Shown here in pieces: positions 46,095-57,579 of a DNA stretch of 64,000 bases. The first letter of the stretch is position 1. Every line of letters begins with the position of its first letter. Position numbers and translations under genes: made by a program. A model generated the notes under the pieces. That model saw only the letters and a program-made list of their open reading frames with translations. It made no database searches and was not told the DNA's origin. Origin of the DNA: Fomitopsis serialis (Eukaryota > Basidiomycota > Agaricomycetes > Polyporales > Fomitopsidaceae); assembly GCF_022376445.1 (NCBI RefSeq), contig NW_025954962.1:1240001-1304000 (forward strand). The letters are read 5' to 3'.

Positions 46095-48600
46095 ATGTGC
46101 GGGATCCTCTTCTCAGCATGTCCTGCTACCGCAGAGGACGGCTCTGTGCATGATCAATCCTTTGATGAGCTGCATGAGCAACTGCGGTTCGCAAATGCTT
46201 GTCGCGGTCTGTAGTTGTTTAACATTTGGTAAACTTTTCACAGTACTCATCATGAACTATTTTCTACCTTGTAGGCCCCGATGCACAAGACACGGTAGTA
46301 GTCTTGGAGGGTAGCTACCGCCTGTCATTTACAGCCTCCGAGCTTCGTCTGAGAGGCGAGGCATATGTCTCCCAACCTCATAAGGATGACCAAGGGAATT
46401 TACTGTGCTGGAATGGCGAGGTGCGTTGTATCTAACCAAGGAAAACTGTTCATTACATCACACACTATGACATAGATCTTCGAAGGGACAGAAGTGTGTG
46501 CCTTCTCAAATATCCTTGACGGGATACTGATTATTGCGCAGGTGGCCCCGTTGGAGAATGATGGTGCAAAGCTGTTTTCGCTCTTGCAAAACCTCCGGAC
46601 CTCAGCAGAAATCCGAGATTGTCTTGGTAATATTGAGGGACCGTAAGTCAATCCTAAGTGTCCGTCGCACTTAACACTCATGTCATCGCCACGTAGTTAT
46701 GCCTTCGTATATTACGAGGTCAGTTCCATTACTCAAATCGTTCTGTGTCTGTATTGGCAAAGCTAATTCTGTACGGAATAGCGATCCACACAGACATTAT
46801 ACTTTGGGCGAGACCCCCTGGGCAGGCGGTCCCTACTGCTTCATAGACCAACGCGCGCACAACCTTACTTCTTGTTGACTTCGGTATCCGTAGGGGCGCA
46901 CCCTGGCTATACCTTAGAAGAGTTGTCGACCGAGCATCTATATGCTGTCGATATCGCTGCCTTAGCTCCACTAGAGATGTAAGACATACATCACCAACAC
47001 ACAGCTATCTGCACTCACCGCTGTTGTGCTCAAGGTAGATTCGTCCCTTGAAGAATCTCTGCGTAAAGTACACCGCTATGATGACGACCACACTTCCCAC
47101 TTTGTAGGTACAGTCGCAGCCTGTGGCATTCTCAGCTTACGTTCATCTAGGCCCGCATAGAGCCGATAAACCGTTTGCTCCCAGACGACCCGCCCAAAGT
47201 TCAAGACCTTGACACGATTCCACCTCATCTTACTACTGCTGTCGATGACTTGATTAGCCAATTGGATCACAGCGTCATGCTACGCGTCCGGGACATACCA
47301 AGAAGAAGGTGAATGATATTATTCTCTCGACGTGATTATCAGGTGCTCATTAACGCAGCAAACTCAGCTCACAGGCCCGAGTAGCCGTTCTGTTTAGCGG
47401 CGGTATCGATTCCACCATGCTAGCATTTCTTGCGAACCGGTGAGTTCTCATCTCTGTGCGGTAGCCTTGACGTGCTTAATGCCGACCTCAGGCATGTTGA
47501 CCCAGCAGAACCAATCGACCTTTTGAATGTCGCCTTTGAGAATCCGCGTAAGATAACCGTCAAGACAGAGGGAAACATCGGTGGTCTTCCCAAGCGAGAA
47601 CGAAAACGAAAGATACGCGAAGGACTTGACTATTCAACTATGGAAGTCTCGTATGATGTACCCGATCGCCTGACGGGCCTGCAAGAAGTGGAAGAACTGA
47701 GAAGATTGTGTCCCGGTCGTACATGGAACTTTGTATGTGGGATCTAAAAAGACAAGGGAATGGGATCGCTGAGCAGTTATACGCGCAGGTCGAAGTCAAC
47801 GTACCATTCGAAGTGAGGCGAGCTGTCTAGGCTACGATGAATTCGTCGCTGACCAGGTTTAGGAGTCAAAAGGTGCACGCCCGATTGTGGAAGCAATCAT
47901 GTTTCCGAGCCGAACAGTCATGGATCTAGTACGCATACCAGTGCATCGTTTCCATTCCAGGCTTGACTATTGTACAGAGCCTCGCTATGGCACTCTACTT
48001 TGCTGCGAGGGGCGTCGGCCAAATTCGCTCCGGACCGGATGCCCAGCCAGTGGCACACACCAGCACTGCCCGAGTCTTGTTAAATGGCTTAGGTTCTGAT
48101 GAACTGATGGGCGGATATGGCCGGTTCCGAACAGCATTCAAGCACGGCGGATGGCAAGCGATTGTCGACGAGGTAGGACCAGACTGATGCAATCAGTGTG
48201 CACTAACGTCGCGTTATGTCTAGCTCCAGCTTGAATTGGACCGCATACCAGTTAGAAACTTAGGACGCGACGACCGCGTAATCTCCTCACATGGGAGGGA
48301 GACACGACACCCATTCTTGTCGCTATCAGTTGTCTCCTTCCTTGCTCAATTGCCAGTACATCTCAAGGTAGACCCGAGGCTCGAATCAGGCTTCGGAGAG
48401 AAGTTGTTGTTGAGGTTGGCTGCGAGGAAGGTGGGCTTAGTGGAAGCTAGTGGCAGAAAAAGCGGGCAATGCAGTTTGGGAGTCATTCTGCGCGGATGGC
48501 ACCAGGTGAAGGAGACAAGCATGGTGATATATTATACCATGATCATATAAATGCGGAAAGAACGCGATGCTGTACAAAGTGGAAGAACGGGGGGTCTTGA
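46095..48600 (+). CDS. ASNSD1: Asparagine synthetase domain protein (ASNSD1-like)
   Basis: Two-domain protein with a class II glutamine amidotransferase N-terminus and an asparagine-synthase-like ATP pyrophosphatase domain; cellular role uncertain. Start ATG 46095: [16 protein letters not shown], with Cys2 as the Ntn nucleophile. Then [75 protein letters not shown], and [20 protein letters not shown] (PP-loop SGGxDS), [57 protein letters not shown] and [17 protein letters not shown]. The conserved [13 protein letters not shown] follows one base out of frame across a run of five A near 48457-48461; with that base restored the stop is TGA at 48598-48600. Order and spacing match human ASNSD1. 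Confidence 0.88.
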
Positions 48601-48852
48601 GGTGTGATCCTTGCAAGACAGAGGATGTTCTCAAACGTCACGGCAGGGTAGTATCCCGTAGGCAGACTCTAAACGCGACCTCTTTGAGTGGGGGAGGACG
48701 GTTGCATAATCTATGAGAGGACTCGGACGCCTTGGACGTTTGGCGCTGGCTCTGCGTACATTGGCGCCCGGTCACGCAGTGACGCGCTATGTGCCACCGC
48801 CGGGACCATACGCGTGCCGCCGTGCGCCTTCGCATTCCAAGTTCCCTCCACC
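48601..48852. promoter_or_regulatory. Promoter gap before prohibitin
   Basis: 252 bp between tandem genes; no specific element recognised. Confidence 0.3.
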
Positions 48853-50114
48853 ATGTCCGCTGCCAGTCTAGCAAACCGAATCATAGGTAAGTCATACATG
48901 TTTTCAGTGTATACTATGTCTACAATCACTGTCGCCGTACAGTGCCGGTGGCTGTCGCCGCGGCCGTTGTGCAGGCCAGCCTTTACGATGTTCCGGAGGC
49001 TACCGTGCAGTTATGTTCGATAGGTTCTCTGGAGTCATGGACAAGGTATGTCTACTAAAGCTGGCATGACACCAGGTGCTGACTTCATGTGTGCTCTTGA
49101 AAAGGCGAAAACTGAGGGAACTCACTTCCTCGTACCCTGGTTGCAGCGTGCCATCTTGTATGACTGCCGTATAAAGCCCAGAGTGAGCATCACCCGTTGA
49201 CGCATGTATGGCGGGGTCCATGACCAATCCTTCAGAATATTTCCACCACGACTGGCTCGAAGGATTTGCAAATGGTCTCCATTACCCTCCGAGTGCTCTC
49301 GCGCCCGGATGTTGAGCATCTTCCAAAAATCTATCAGAGTCTGGGGCTCGACTACGACGAGCGGGTACTTCCGTCGATTGGTAACGAGGTGCTCAAGAGT
49401 ATTGTGGCTCAATTCGATGCAGCGGAGCTCATTACCCAACGTGAAGTGGTGAGTGAAAACGGGAGCATTCTCAGGTGTTCTGGTCCTTGACTTACTTTGA
49501 CGCAAGGTGTCTTCGCGAATTCGGGAGGATCTGCTTCAGCGAGCAGGGGAATTCAACATCAAGCTGGAGGACGTCTCCATCACACATTTGACATTCGGAA
49601 AGGTCAGTATGGCGTTTTCGGGGGAGGGACCAAAGCTGACTCTGGTGAAATATCCAGGAATTCACTCAGGTACAGATAACGAGGCAATATGCATGTGGGT
49701 AATGCTGATCCAGGCACACTTAGGCTGTCGAAGCGAAGCAAATCGCTCAACAAGGTAAGCTTCTCGTCCATAACGAGAGCATTTAGACTCTGATTGGTTC
49801 GGCACATAGACGCTGAACGGGCGAAATTCATTGTTGAAAAGGTAAGGTGCCGGGGGCTATGTCCGAGATATATACACTGATGCTTTGGCTAGGCGGAGCA
49901 AGAGCGTCAGGCCGCCGTTATTAGGGCAGAAGGCGAGGCGGAGGCAGCTGCAACGATTTCGCGAGCGCTGACATCTGCGGGGGATGCGTTCGTTACGTTC
50001 CGGAAGATCGAGACGAGCAAGGCGATTGTTCAGTCGCTCTCTGGGAACCCGAATGTGACATACATTCCGAGCGGGGGAGGCAATGTTCTGTTGAATGTAC
50101 CTACGCGCAAGTAG
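48853..50114 (+). CDS. PHB1: Prohibitin 1
   Basis: SPFH-family subunit of the mitochondrial inner-membrane prohibitin ring, a chaperone and scaffold. Start ATG 48853 ([11 protein letters not shown]), then [17 protein letters not shown] (membrane-anchoring N-terminus), [175 protein letters not shown] and VLLNVPTRK with TAG at 50112-50114. All family blocks are present. Between YDVP and GGYRAV one base is missing near 48993. Several short introns. Confidence 0.94.
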
Positions 50115-50509
50115 ACACCAGAATATACTCGCACTGTGGCGTGCTCGAACCTACGCATTCGGAGGAACCGGAGCCTGAGTGAACAGACGCGGGCCATCTG
50201 ATAATTTTAGTCGGCCCGGAGATGGCCGAGGAAGGTTTGCGGGCGGGCGCCTGGGAGTTGAGAGCAGAACGGCACATTCTCCTGACTGTCATCTCGTCTC
50301 TGTCCGTTTTCTCTTCCTCTCTCCGTTTCTCTCTCTCCTCTCTCTCCTCTCTCATATTTGTCTGCTCTGTCTCATATCGGACTTATACTGCGCTCCGCTT
50401 CGCTCTGTTGTCAAATTTCCTGTTGTGAATATCTCTCGATCATCAGACGCAATCGGTCACAAATCCTCCAGTCTCTCAGGCCTTCCGAGTTCACTCTCTG
50501 TTCGTCATC
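50115..50509 (+). promoter_or_regulatory. CT-rich promoter / 5' leader of the PUB1-like gene
   Basis: 395 bp gap with a strong pyrimidine tract at about 50295-50352 (CTCTCTCC and TCTCTCTCC blocks), typical of the transcription start zone of highly expressed fungal genes. ATG follows at 50510. Confidence 0.5.
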
Positions 50510-52031
50510 ATGAATCCCATGAGTCCTATGTCACCCGCTGAGGCACCCGTAAGTCGTCATATGTATTTCCGTCATCGTCGTGTTCTAACAGCTACTGCGT
50601 GATTGACCTACCTTCGGACGTGGCGGAATGTTCGGTATGACGCGTTCGGGATGTATAGAGGAGGGCCCACCTCTACGTCGGCAACCTGAGCCCTAGGGTC
50701 ACGGAGTACATGCTCACGGAGATCTTCGCCGTGGCCGGGCCCGTGCAGCACGTCAAAATCATCCCCGATCGTAACTACCAACACGGAGGTCTCAACTATG
50801 GCTTCGTCGAGTACATGGACATGCGTGCCGCCGAGACAGCCTTGCAGACTCTTAATGGCCGCAAAATATTCGACACCGAGATTCGCGTCAACTGGGCTTA
50901 CCAGGGGCAGCAGAACAAGGAGGATACGTCGGGCCATTTCCATGTCTTTGTCGGCGACCTCAGTCCGGAGGTCAACGACGACGTCCTCGCCAAGGCGTTC
51001 AGTGCGTTCGGTACGCTTTCCGACGCTCGTGTCATGTGGGACATGAACTCGGGCAAGTCTCGCGGATATGGCTTCCTCGCGTTCCGCGACAAGACCGACG
51101 CCGAGCAGGCGATCGCTACCATGAACGGCGAGTGGTTGGGTTCACGCGCTATTCGTGTGAACTGGGCGAACCAGAAGACCCAGGGGGCCCCTGCTGCCGC
51201 CTCGCCCTCGATTGGTCGCATTGGCGGCGGCGGCGGCATGGGCGGCGGTGCACCTGCACCCATCAACTTCCAGGGCGGCCCGCTGTCGTACGAGGGGGTC
51301 GTGCAGCAGACGCCACAATACAACACGACCGTCTACGTCGGCAACCTCGTCCCATACTGCACTCAGGCGACCTCATCCCACTCTTCCAATCGATCGGCTA
51401 CCTGTCGGAAATTCGCATGCAGGCCGACCGTGGTTTGCGTTTGTCAAGCTCGACACGCATGAACATGCCGCCATGGCCATCGTCCAGCTCCAGGGCCAGA
51501 TGGTGCATGGTCGCCCATCAAGTGCAGCTGGGGCAAGGACCGTGCCGATGGGGGAGCAGCGCTCTCTACGGTTCCATGAGTCCCACGCAGCCCGCTGCTA
51601 CGCCCTACGGCAACATGGTAATTGCATACTTGAAAATTTCGCCGCATATAGCCACTCATATCTTCTCTACAGCCAATGTACGGCATGCCACAGCCCAACA
51701 CGTACGGCCAGTACGGTTTCGGTGCGTACGGTGGCTTCCCCAATCAAGCGGGCGCGACGGGCACTCCAGGTGCAGCTGCTTCGAGCATGGGTAGTCCAGT
51801 GGCTGGCGCCGCTGCTATGGGTATGGGCACTGGCGCCGCGCCGCAGACCCTCCATCGCTGCTGGGGGTGCTGGGCAGGCGCAGTGGGGCGGTGCCGACCC
51901 GAACTCGTACTACTCGAATTACTGGGGTGGTGAGTCTCGGCATGCCTCTCCGTTGTTTCTGTGTTGACGATGTCCTTTCAGGCTATTACGGCCAGCAAGC
52001 CCAAGGTGACCCTCAACATCAGGGTGCCTAA
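50510..52031 (+). CDS. PUB1: PUB1/TIA1-like RNA-binding protein (three RRMs)
   Basis: Poly(U)/AU-rich RNA-binding protein related to yeast Pub1/Nam8 and TIA1, linked to mRNA stability and stress granules. Start ATG 50510 (MNPMSPMSPAEAP). RRM1: AHLYVGNLSPRVTEYMLTEI, NYGFVEYMDMRAAETALQTL. RRM2: HFHVFVGDLSPEVNDDVLAK, SRGYGFLAFRDKTDAEQAIA. A Gly-rich linker leads to RRM3: TTVYVGNLVPYCTQA, DLIPLFQSIGYLSEIRMQAD, FAFVKLDTHEHAAMAIVQLQ, GRP, IKCSWGKDRADGGAALSTV. The C-terminus is Gly/Gln/Tyr/Asn-rich (MYGMPQPNTYGQYGFGAYGG, SIAAGGAGQAQWGGADPNSY, YYGQQAQGDPQHQGA) with TAA ending at 52031. From RRM3 onward at least five one-base losses break the frame (about 51368, 51434, 51516, 51575, 51849). Confidence 0.9.
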
Positions 52032-52509
52032 TCACGACCATCTCCCTTGCCAAGTGTAGCTGTTATTCATGGGTCATGTTTGTCAGTCTGTGCGAGTACG
52101 GCCCTGTCTTTACCTTGTCCGCCCACCATGCACGATTAGCTCATTAGCATTGTCTCTCAAAATCGTCTCTTTTCATTCATTCACGGTTATATTCGCAGTG
52201 CAGACGTCTTTGCTCTTGTGATGAAATAAGCCCTCCTGCTCCGTTTTTATGCCTCAATTGATAACAATGTGTTGTATAGCTATCTATCCGTCCTCGCGCT
52301 AGCTTGTGCGTACTGTGCGTTCACGGTGTTGTTAGGTAGAACAATCTCATCTCTCAAATCGTCCTCGGTCCTGTGATCATTTGCACTCGCCACTGATGCA
52401 TTCTCTCTATCCACTACAGAACGGTCTGTCCGCACATCCACGACGCATCCCCAACCAAGCGAGACTCCCTTGGTAAGTCCTCGTTGCTCGACCGCCCTCC
52501 CTAGTCACA
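52032..52509. other. Convergent gap
   Basis: 3' UTR space of the PUB1-like gene (AT-rich, TTTATG runs) facing the small secreted gene; no other feature seen. Confidence 0.4.
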
Positions 52510-52601
52510 TCACCATGCACCGCCAGATCCGAACATTTGCTCGATTTCCTCTCCTGCGTGTACGGCATGTCAGTACAGGACGAGAGCCGGTGTTCAAACG
52601 C

Positions 52602-53147
52602 CTAGCACTTACTGTTTGGTGTATGCCGTCCCGGAGTCCCATTGTTATCCCCGTCCGGAGCTGCGTTTCCGTTTCCCTGACCGCTGCCGTACGGGTTTCC
52701 CGGCTGGGCGGGCTCGGCAGGAGAAACGGGTACGTTACCCAGTGCACCGGGGGCAACTGTCTCGGGATCGGGGATGGTTGGAGGGTTGTTGGTGGGGTCA
52801 AATGGCAGATCGAAGGGATCGGTATTTCCTGCATCTGCTTTGCTAGCACCAGGCTTCGGAGCGGGTGCAGCTGCTGCGCCCTGGGGGAGCACCATGTCGA
52901 TGGGGTTCGCGGCTGAGCCTGTGAGCTTGTTGACGGGGTTTGCGCCTGAGCCTGTGAGCTTGTCGAGGCCAAGACCATTCATGCCGCTACGCTTGAACTG
53001 CAGAGACTCGCCGCCCGGGCTCTGGACTTCGGTGACGCGAGGATGGGTGACGGACCGGCCGAATTTGGGGGAGTTTGGGTGCGACGCGGCGAGGCTAGGA
53101 CTGACCGCCGCGGCCACGAGAGAGAAAGCAATGAGCGGGCTGCGCAT
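52602..53147 (-). CDS. Small secreted protein, family member 1
   Basis: 181-residue frame with signal peptide MRSPLIAFSLVAAAVSPSLA, close to that of the member at 56055. The mature part is Pro/Gly/Asn-rich and lacks a known domain; it carries a short tandem repeat (DKLTGSGANPVNKLTGSAAN) and ends TPNSKC. A consensus 5' splice site (GTAAGT) overlaps the last codons, and a CAG at about 52556 could open a further exon reading REEIEQMFGSGGAW with a stop near 52510; the true end is therefore uncertain. No homologous function can be named. Confidence 0.65.
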   Translation of the reverse strand: MRSPLIAFSLVAAAVSPSLAASHPNSPKFGRSVTHPRVTEVQSPGGESLQFKRSGMNGLGLDKLTGSGANPVNKLTGSAANPIDMVLPQGAAAAPAPKPGASKADAGNTDPFDLPFDPTNNPPTIPDPETVAPGALGNVPVSPAEPAQPGNPYGSGQGNGNAAPDGDNNGTPGRHTPNSKC

Positions 53148-53949
53148 CGTGGCGTGTCGTGGGGGTTTAGCGTGTGTGGTGAGTGAGATTAGGTGACTGT
53201 AAGGTAGTTCAAGCGAAGGTAGGAGCGAGAGCGTTGAAGCCTCCCTTTTGAACCATCGCTCAGGGATTCAAATCCCGCCGCGGCTTCTGAGGTTTGACGT
53301 ACAACACCTTCCTTTACAGGAAGGGCACCTGCCCAATCCGGAATGAGGTGGCTTGTGGACCACATCCATTGTCGTTGGTAACGCAGCCTTCGAAGTGTGC
53401 CTGGATATATGTGCGTTGAGCCGCATCATCCTTATCTGTCACCGACTCATGTCACGGCAGGACATCCACCCATGACGACTACACCGGATGATCATGGCGT
53501 CGATGATGGGCGCTCGCATCAAGACATGGCAAATTGGGGAGACTCTCAATTCACGACCGGAGCCCTCGCCGTGAGTGCTTACTGCCGGATAGCTGCAGTA
53601 AGTGACCCACGCAGTATATGTTTGTGTCTGTACCCTGCGTTGTTGCATTTTCCTTCCCTGATCTGAGGCCATTCGTTGTGCAGAACCTGCATTTCAAAGT
53701 AGTCTGGCAGCAGGGCAGAAATTACTGCTCCCGCTGTCCGTCCATAGCCGATCTTGCCCGGCGTCTCAAAGCAGCCGCTCTACAGCTGTCTCGCAGCCGT
53801 CGATTGGGTGCGTTGCCCCGCCCAGCGGGACATTTTTGATCACGAAGTCACAGCCTCTCCGAGGGGCCGAGGGACTTAAAGAGCACGGACAATGACGGGG
53901 AGCGCGATTCTTTTCCTGTTCACCGACGAGTAGACAGCGACCAGCAGCC
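53148..53949. promoter_or_regulatory. Divergent region between secretory genes
   Basis: About 800 bp. Nothing coding can be supported. A tRNA T-arm-like string (GGGATTCAAATCCC, near 53263-53276) is present but no tRNA folds around it. Confidence 0.35.
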
Positions 53950-55689
53950 ATGCCAGACGGCGTGAGTGGCTCTCGCTCGTCGGCTCTCTTCTCAGGCAGC
54001 GTGTATGCTTACTTCCTGATTGGTTGTTCGGCATTCTTGGGCAACTCTGTGGTCGAGGCCGCGCACTCCGTAACCGTGCAGAACTAGTATGGGTTTCTGA
54101 CTGGCTACCGATGTTTCGTGAATACCTGACTTACCTTTGCTAACAGCTGTGGAGATGGCCTGGTAGGCGACCTAACAACCAGTTCTCAGCCAAATTAGCT
54201 CATGAATGAGTCACGCATCATTCAGCCCATATTGGATCGGATCCCGAGCAACACCATCGCGACGGGAACAGGTCGTGTTTTACGAACGCTACGATTCTCG
54301 ATGTGCAAGCGTGTGTTTTTCCTCTCCCATCTTAGTGAATCCATCTCATAGTGAAATATGTTCGCTGCCTCACTATAGCTTCCTGAACAGAGGTGGCGTG
54401 GTCCTTTCTATCGCTTCGAACATGACTCACTAGAGTGTCAGGATATTGTGGACCGAACGGCGGAAATTGCACAGTGGTATCATTCAGTCTCGGTCAGCTG
54501 GACGGGTCTTCAACTGCGGTTATCAATCTGGTCCCAACGTAAGTTCATGGTCGTTGAGGATTAGAACAGGTCATTCACACTTTCTCTTGCATGCAGAAAC
54601 TACTTTTCGGATGCAGTATCCTTTAGGTAAGTCAAGTGTAGTGTACTTTCGGGTGCAGAGGCATTGATATCGACCCAGTTACTACAATGCGTGCACTGGC
54701 GCTGGCGCGAGCTGTAAGTATTTTTCACTATCAGACGTCATAAGTTAGCTAATGAGACGTTAGGTCTTAACTCGGACTGTACGAACGCAGAACATGTCAC
54801 AGACAACAGCTTCGGCGCAGTGAACTGCGCGGCTTCCAGCGACCCGAACAGCCAGGTGTGATACTTCGGGTGAATGATTCATCATGGCTCGTATTGACGT
54901 CGAGCCTTTCTGCACAGGCAGGACTCTCCATTACATGGTGTCCGTAAGTTGCACGAGATTTTCCCGTACCTTGGTTGGTCCTTGACGTATACTCCTTTCA
55001 GGCAACTCGCGCCAGCGAGCAGTTCATCGAGTTCGTCAGCCAGCGCAACATCTGAGTCAACTTCAGCGACTGGGACATCGAGCACACCAGGTAGCGCAGC
55101 GACCGCTGCCGCAGCATCAGGGACATCTCACAGTACTCCTGTCGGAGCCATCGTCGGCGGCGTCGTTGGTGGTGTGGGCGGTGTCGCGCTCATCCTCTTT
55201 GTGGCGCTGTTCTTCCTCATGCGTTCCCGGAAACGGGCCCGGCGCTTCAGCGACATCCCCTACAGCAAAGCCGACGAAGTCGAGCACGGTACACAGCCAA
55301 CCCCCTTCCTCCTTCAGAGCCTCGACGGCTCAGGCATGCCGCCCACTAACGGTACACAACCTCACGGCCAAGACCGGCTTACCCCGGTTCCAGTGCCAGT
55401 GATGCCCTCGCCGTCAACGGTCTCGAGCAAGGCCGCGCTCGTGTCACAAACAGTGCCATTGCCATACCATACCGCCAGCGTCACTACCACCCCACCGTCA
55501 GCATCGACCGAGACGACGACTTCAAGTTCGTCTTACTCGGGGGCAGCTACTACCGAGTCTTCGGCTGCTGAACCCAGCCTGGACAGGATTGTGGAGGGCC
55601 TTGCGGCGCGGTTTGGATGGACTGCACCTCCCCCTGAAGAGCCCGCTCCAGGGCTACAACGAAGGGATACGCTGCCGCCGTACTCGTAG
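53950..55689 (+). CDS. Single-pass membrane protein with Cys-bearing ectodomain
   Basis: Multi-exon gene; the start is uncertain (ATG 53950 is the first plausible). Ectodomain exons recovered: FLGNSVVEAAHSVTVQNY, CGDG, GPNGGNCTVVSFSLGQLDGS, NYFSDAVSFR, YYNACTGAGAS, CTNAEHVTDNSFGAVNCAAS and AGLSITWCP. Spaced Cys and Asn-rich loops resemble the basidiomycete secreted 'glycopeptide'/thaumatin-like fold (tentative). The last exon (from about 55000) has a Ser/Thr-rich stalk, a transmembrane segment VGAIVGGVVGGVGGVALILF continuing VALFFLM, a basic stop-transfer RSRKRARRFS and a Pro/Ser/Thr tail ending QRRDTLPPYS at 55689. The topology is that of a cell-surface sensor or wall anchor, but no signalling domain is seen. 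Confidence 0.65.
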
Positions 55690-56054
55690 AACCGGGATAG
55701 CAGGCTGCTCCGAGGACAGGGCCATTTTGTTTGGTGATCCTACCATATTGCCGCTTCGCTGTAATTTGTTTCTACATGGCGTCTGACCAAATATTCATAC
55801 CTCGTATTTTATATTAATTGCTGCGTTGGTTGTGTTCTCTTTGAATCACTAGCTGTATCCCCTACCAAAGCATCACCGTGTCCCCGGAGCGGAGGTCCGG
55901 ACCTTCCGTATATGGTAAGTTATGCGAGGTTCGAATAGACCACACGCAACTTACCCTCATACTCTCACAGCCTCCTACCAGTCTTCATACCGACTGGGAC
56001 ACATCGCTATACCTTAGTGTCATTACTGAGACCCTTCGAACACATTCATTCAAG

Positions 56055-57327
56055 ATGCGTAGTCCCGTGATCGCGTTCTCCCTCTTCGCAGCCGCGGCAG
56101 TCGTCTCGGCTTCCACCAACGGCCTCTCAGGCTCTCCTGTTCTTGGACCCAACACTCTGTCGCCTAAGCCTGGCTCTGTAAACCTGGATAACTCTGAGCT
56201 CAAGAACCACGTGCATCGTCAAGACTCTGGGGCCGAAATTACTAGGACTGGACTGGGGATCTCGAAGCTAGGCGCAAGTTCTCCTGCTCACCAGAAGAGG
56301 GCTCCTGTCAGGCAACATTCAAATATCGCGGAAGTTGAAGCAAGACCTGCTGAGCACTCTCCAGCCCCTCCTCCGAGGCCGGAGCGTCCTGTTACCGGCG
56401 GAGTAGTCGGATGCAATGACCCTGATACTGGATCAGAAGGATCTGCGGTTGTCGAGAATGGTACTGTCTTCATGTTTGTTCTATCAGACTATCCCTCATT
56501 GTGAACATGAACATCGTGAATGATATAGCTCTGAATTCCGGAAATGAGAACGGCGGCGTTTCGTGCTCCAGTAGTGCACAGGGCGCATCCGCAGGCGACA
56601 TTGGTCAAAACGGCGAGTCTGGTCCCGACGCGAAATCTCAAGACGCTGCCCCAGGGAGCGATGCTCTGAACCAGGATCTTGACGGAGTACTCAGTAAGTT
56701 TTTAGGCGCAAGAACCGGCGCCTCGTTCTCACCTGAGCAGATCAAGGTCAAGGTGACGGGTCATCGAGCCAAAGTGGCGGCGACGCTGCCCAGCCTCCGC
56801 CAGCTCCAACGCCCGCATTGTACGGTACATACCCAGGATACGGCGGACCAGGACGGCTCTTCAAGTACCCCGTGGTCTCAGCACCCTCACTCCTGACAAG
56901 GCTCAGAGCACACTCTACGAAATGGTGAACGCAACGACTACCAGCGTCACGGCGCGTGGGTTGCACCAAGCTGCATCCTCCTCGGATGACGGGATTCTGG
57001 ACGTTGTCGGTCAGGGTACGTTGACCTGCATGCCACTGCGACGTATTTGACTCTGAATATCACGCATATGTGGCAGGTGCACCCGGAGAAAGTATCTATG
57101 GCGACGCGATTCCTGGCAGTGGACCTCAGGGAGGCGGTGCTCATCCCGGCACTCCGGGACCTAGCGACGGAGGTCGGGTCATCGAATCTGGGAACACCAT
57201 CGACAGCGGCACCAACACTCCCGGCGCAGGCGGTATCTCTCGCAGCGGGACTGCAGCAGGGGGGACGGACGCTTCCACTAAGGCCGCGGAAACCTTCGTA
57301 ACCATATATACCCCCGGGCTGGCTTGA
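56055..57327 (+). CDS. Small secreted protein, family member 2
   Basis: Start ATG 56055, signal peptide MRSPVIAFSLFAAAAVVSAS, nearly the same as member 1. Mature exons: SGSPVLGPNTLSPKPGSVNL, ALNSGNENGGVSCSSSAQGA, GDIGQNGESGPDAKSQDAAP, NQGQGDGSSSQSGGDAAQPP, YGGPGRLFKYPVV, STLTPDKAQSTLYEMVNATT, GLHQAASSSDDGILDVVGQG, GESIYGDAIPGSGPQGGGAH and STKAAETFVTIYTPGLA ending at 57327. Rich in Gly, Ser, Asn and Pro; probably disordered. Between YPVV and STLTPDK one base appears missing near 56875; otherwise the protein would stop at 56928. Function unknown; neighbour of two similar genes. Confidence 0.6.
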
Positions 57328-57579
57328 TACTCTCACTTCTACGTCGACTTTGTGTCTCATTTTTTGTATGGAACAGTCCGGCATGCGATATCGATCGTTC
57401 TTATTAATGACGCAGAACCTCGAGTCAGCAGCCGATCCTTCGTCGATCTTCACGACAGAGCTGAATAAGGGATGCCTCGAGTTGAAAGTGTACAGAGGTA
57501 AATAGCCGACACATAGGTTACTGCTTTCGGTACTAGGCCTCAGGCGCAACAAGGACACAGTAGCCCAGCTCATTTTGTC

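Noticed and set aside
53250..53295. tRNA-like T-arm string GGGATTCAAATCCC
   Set aside because: Only a three-base stem forms around the TTCAAAT loop, and no matching acceptor, D or anticodon arm is found in either direction.
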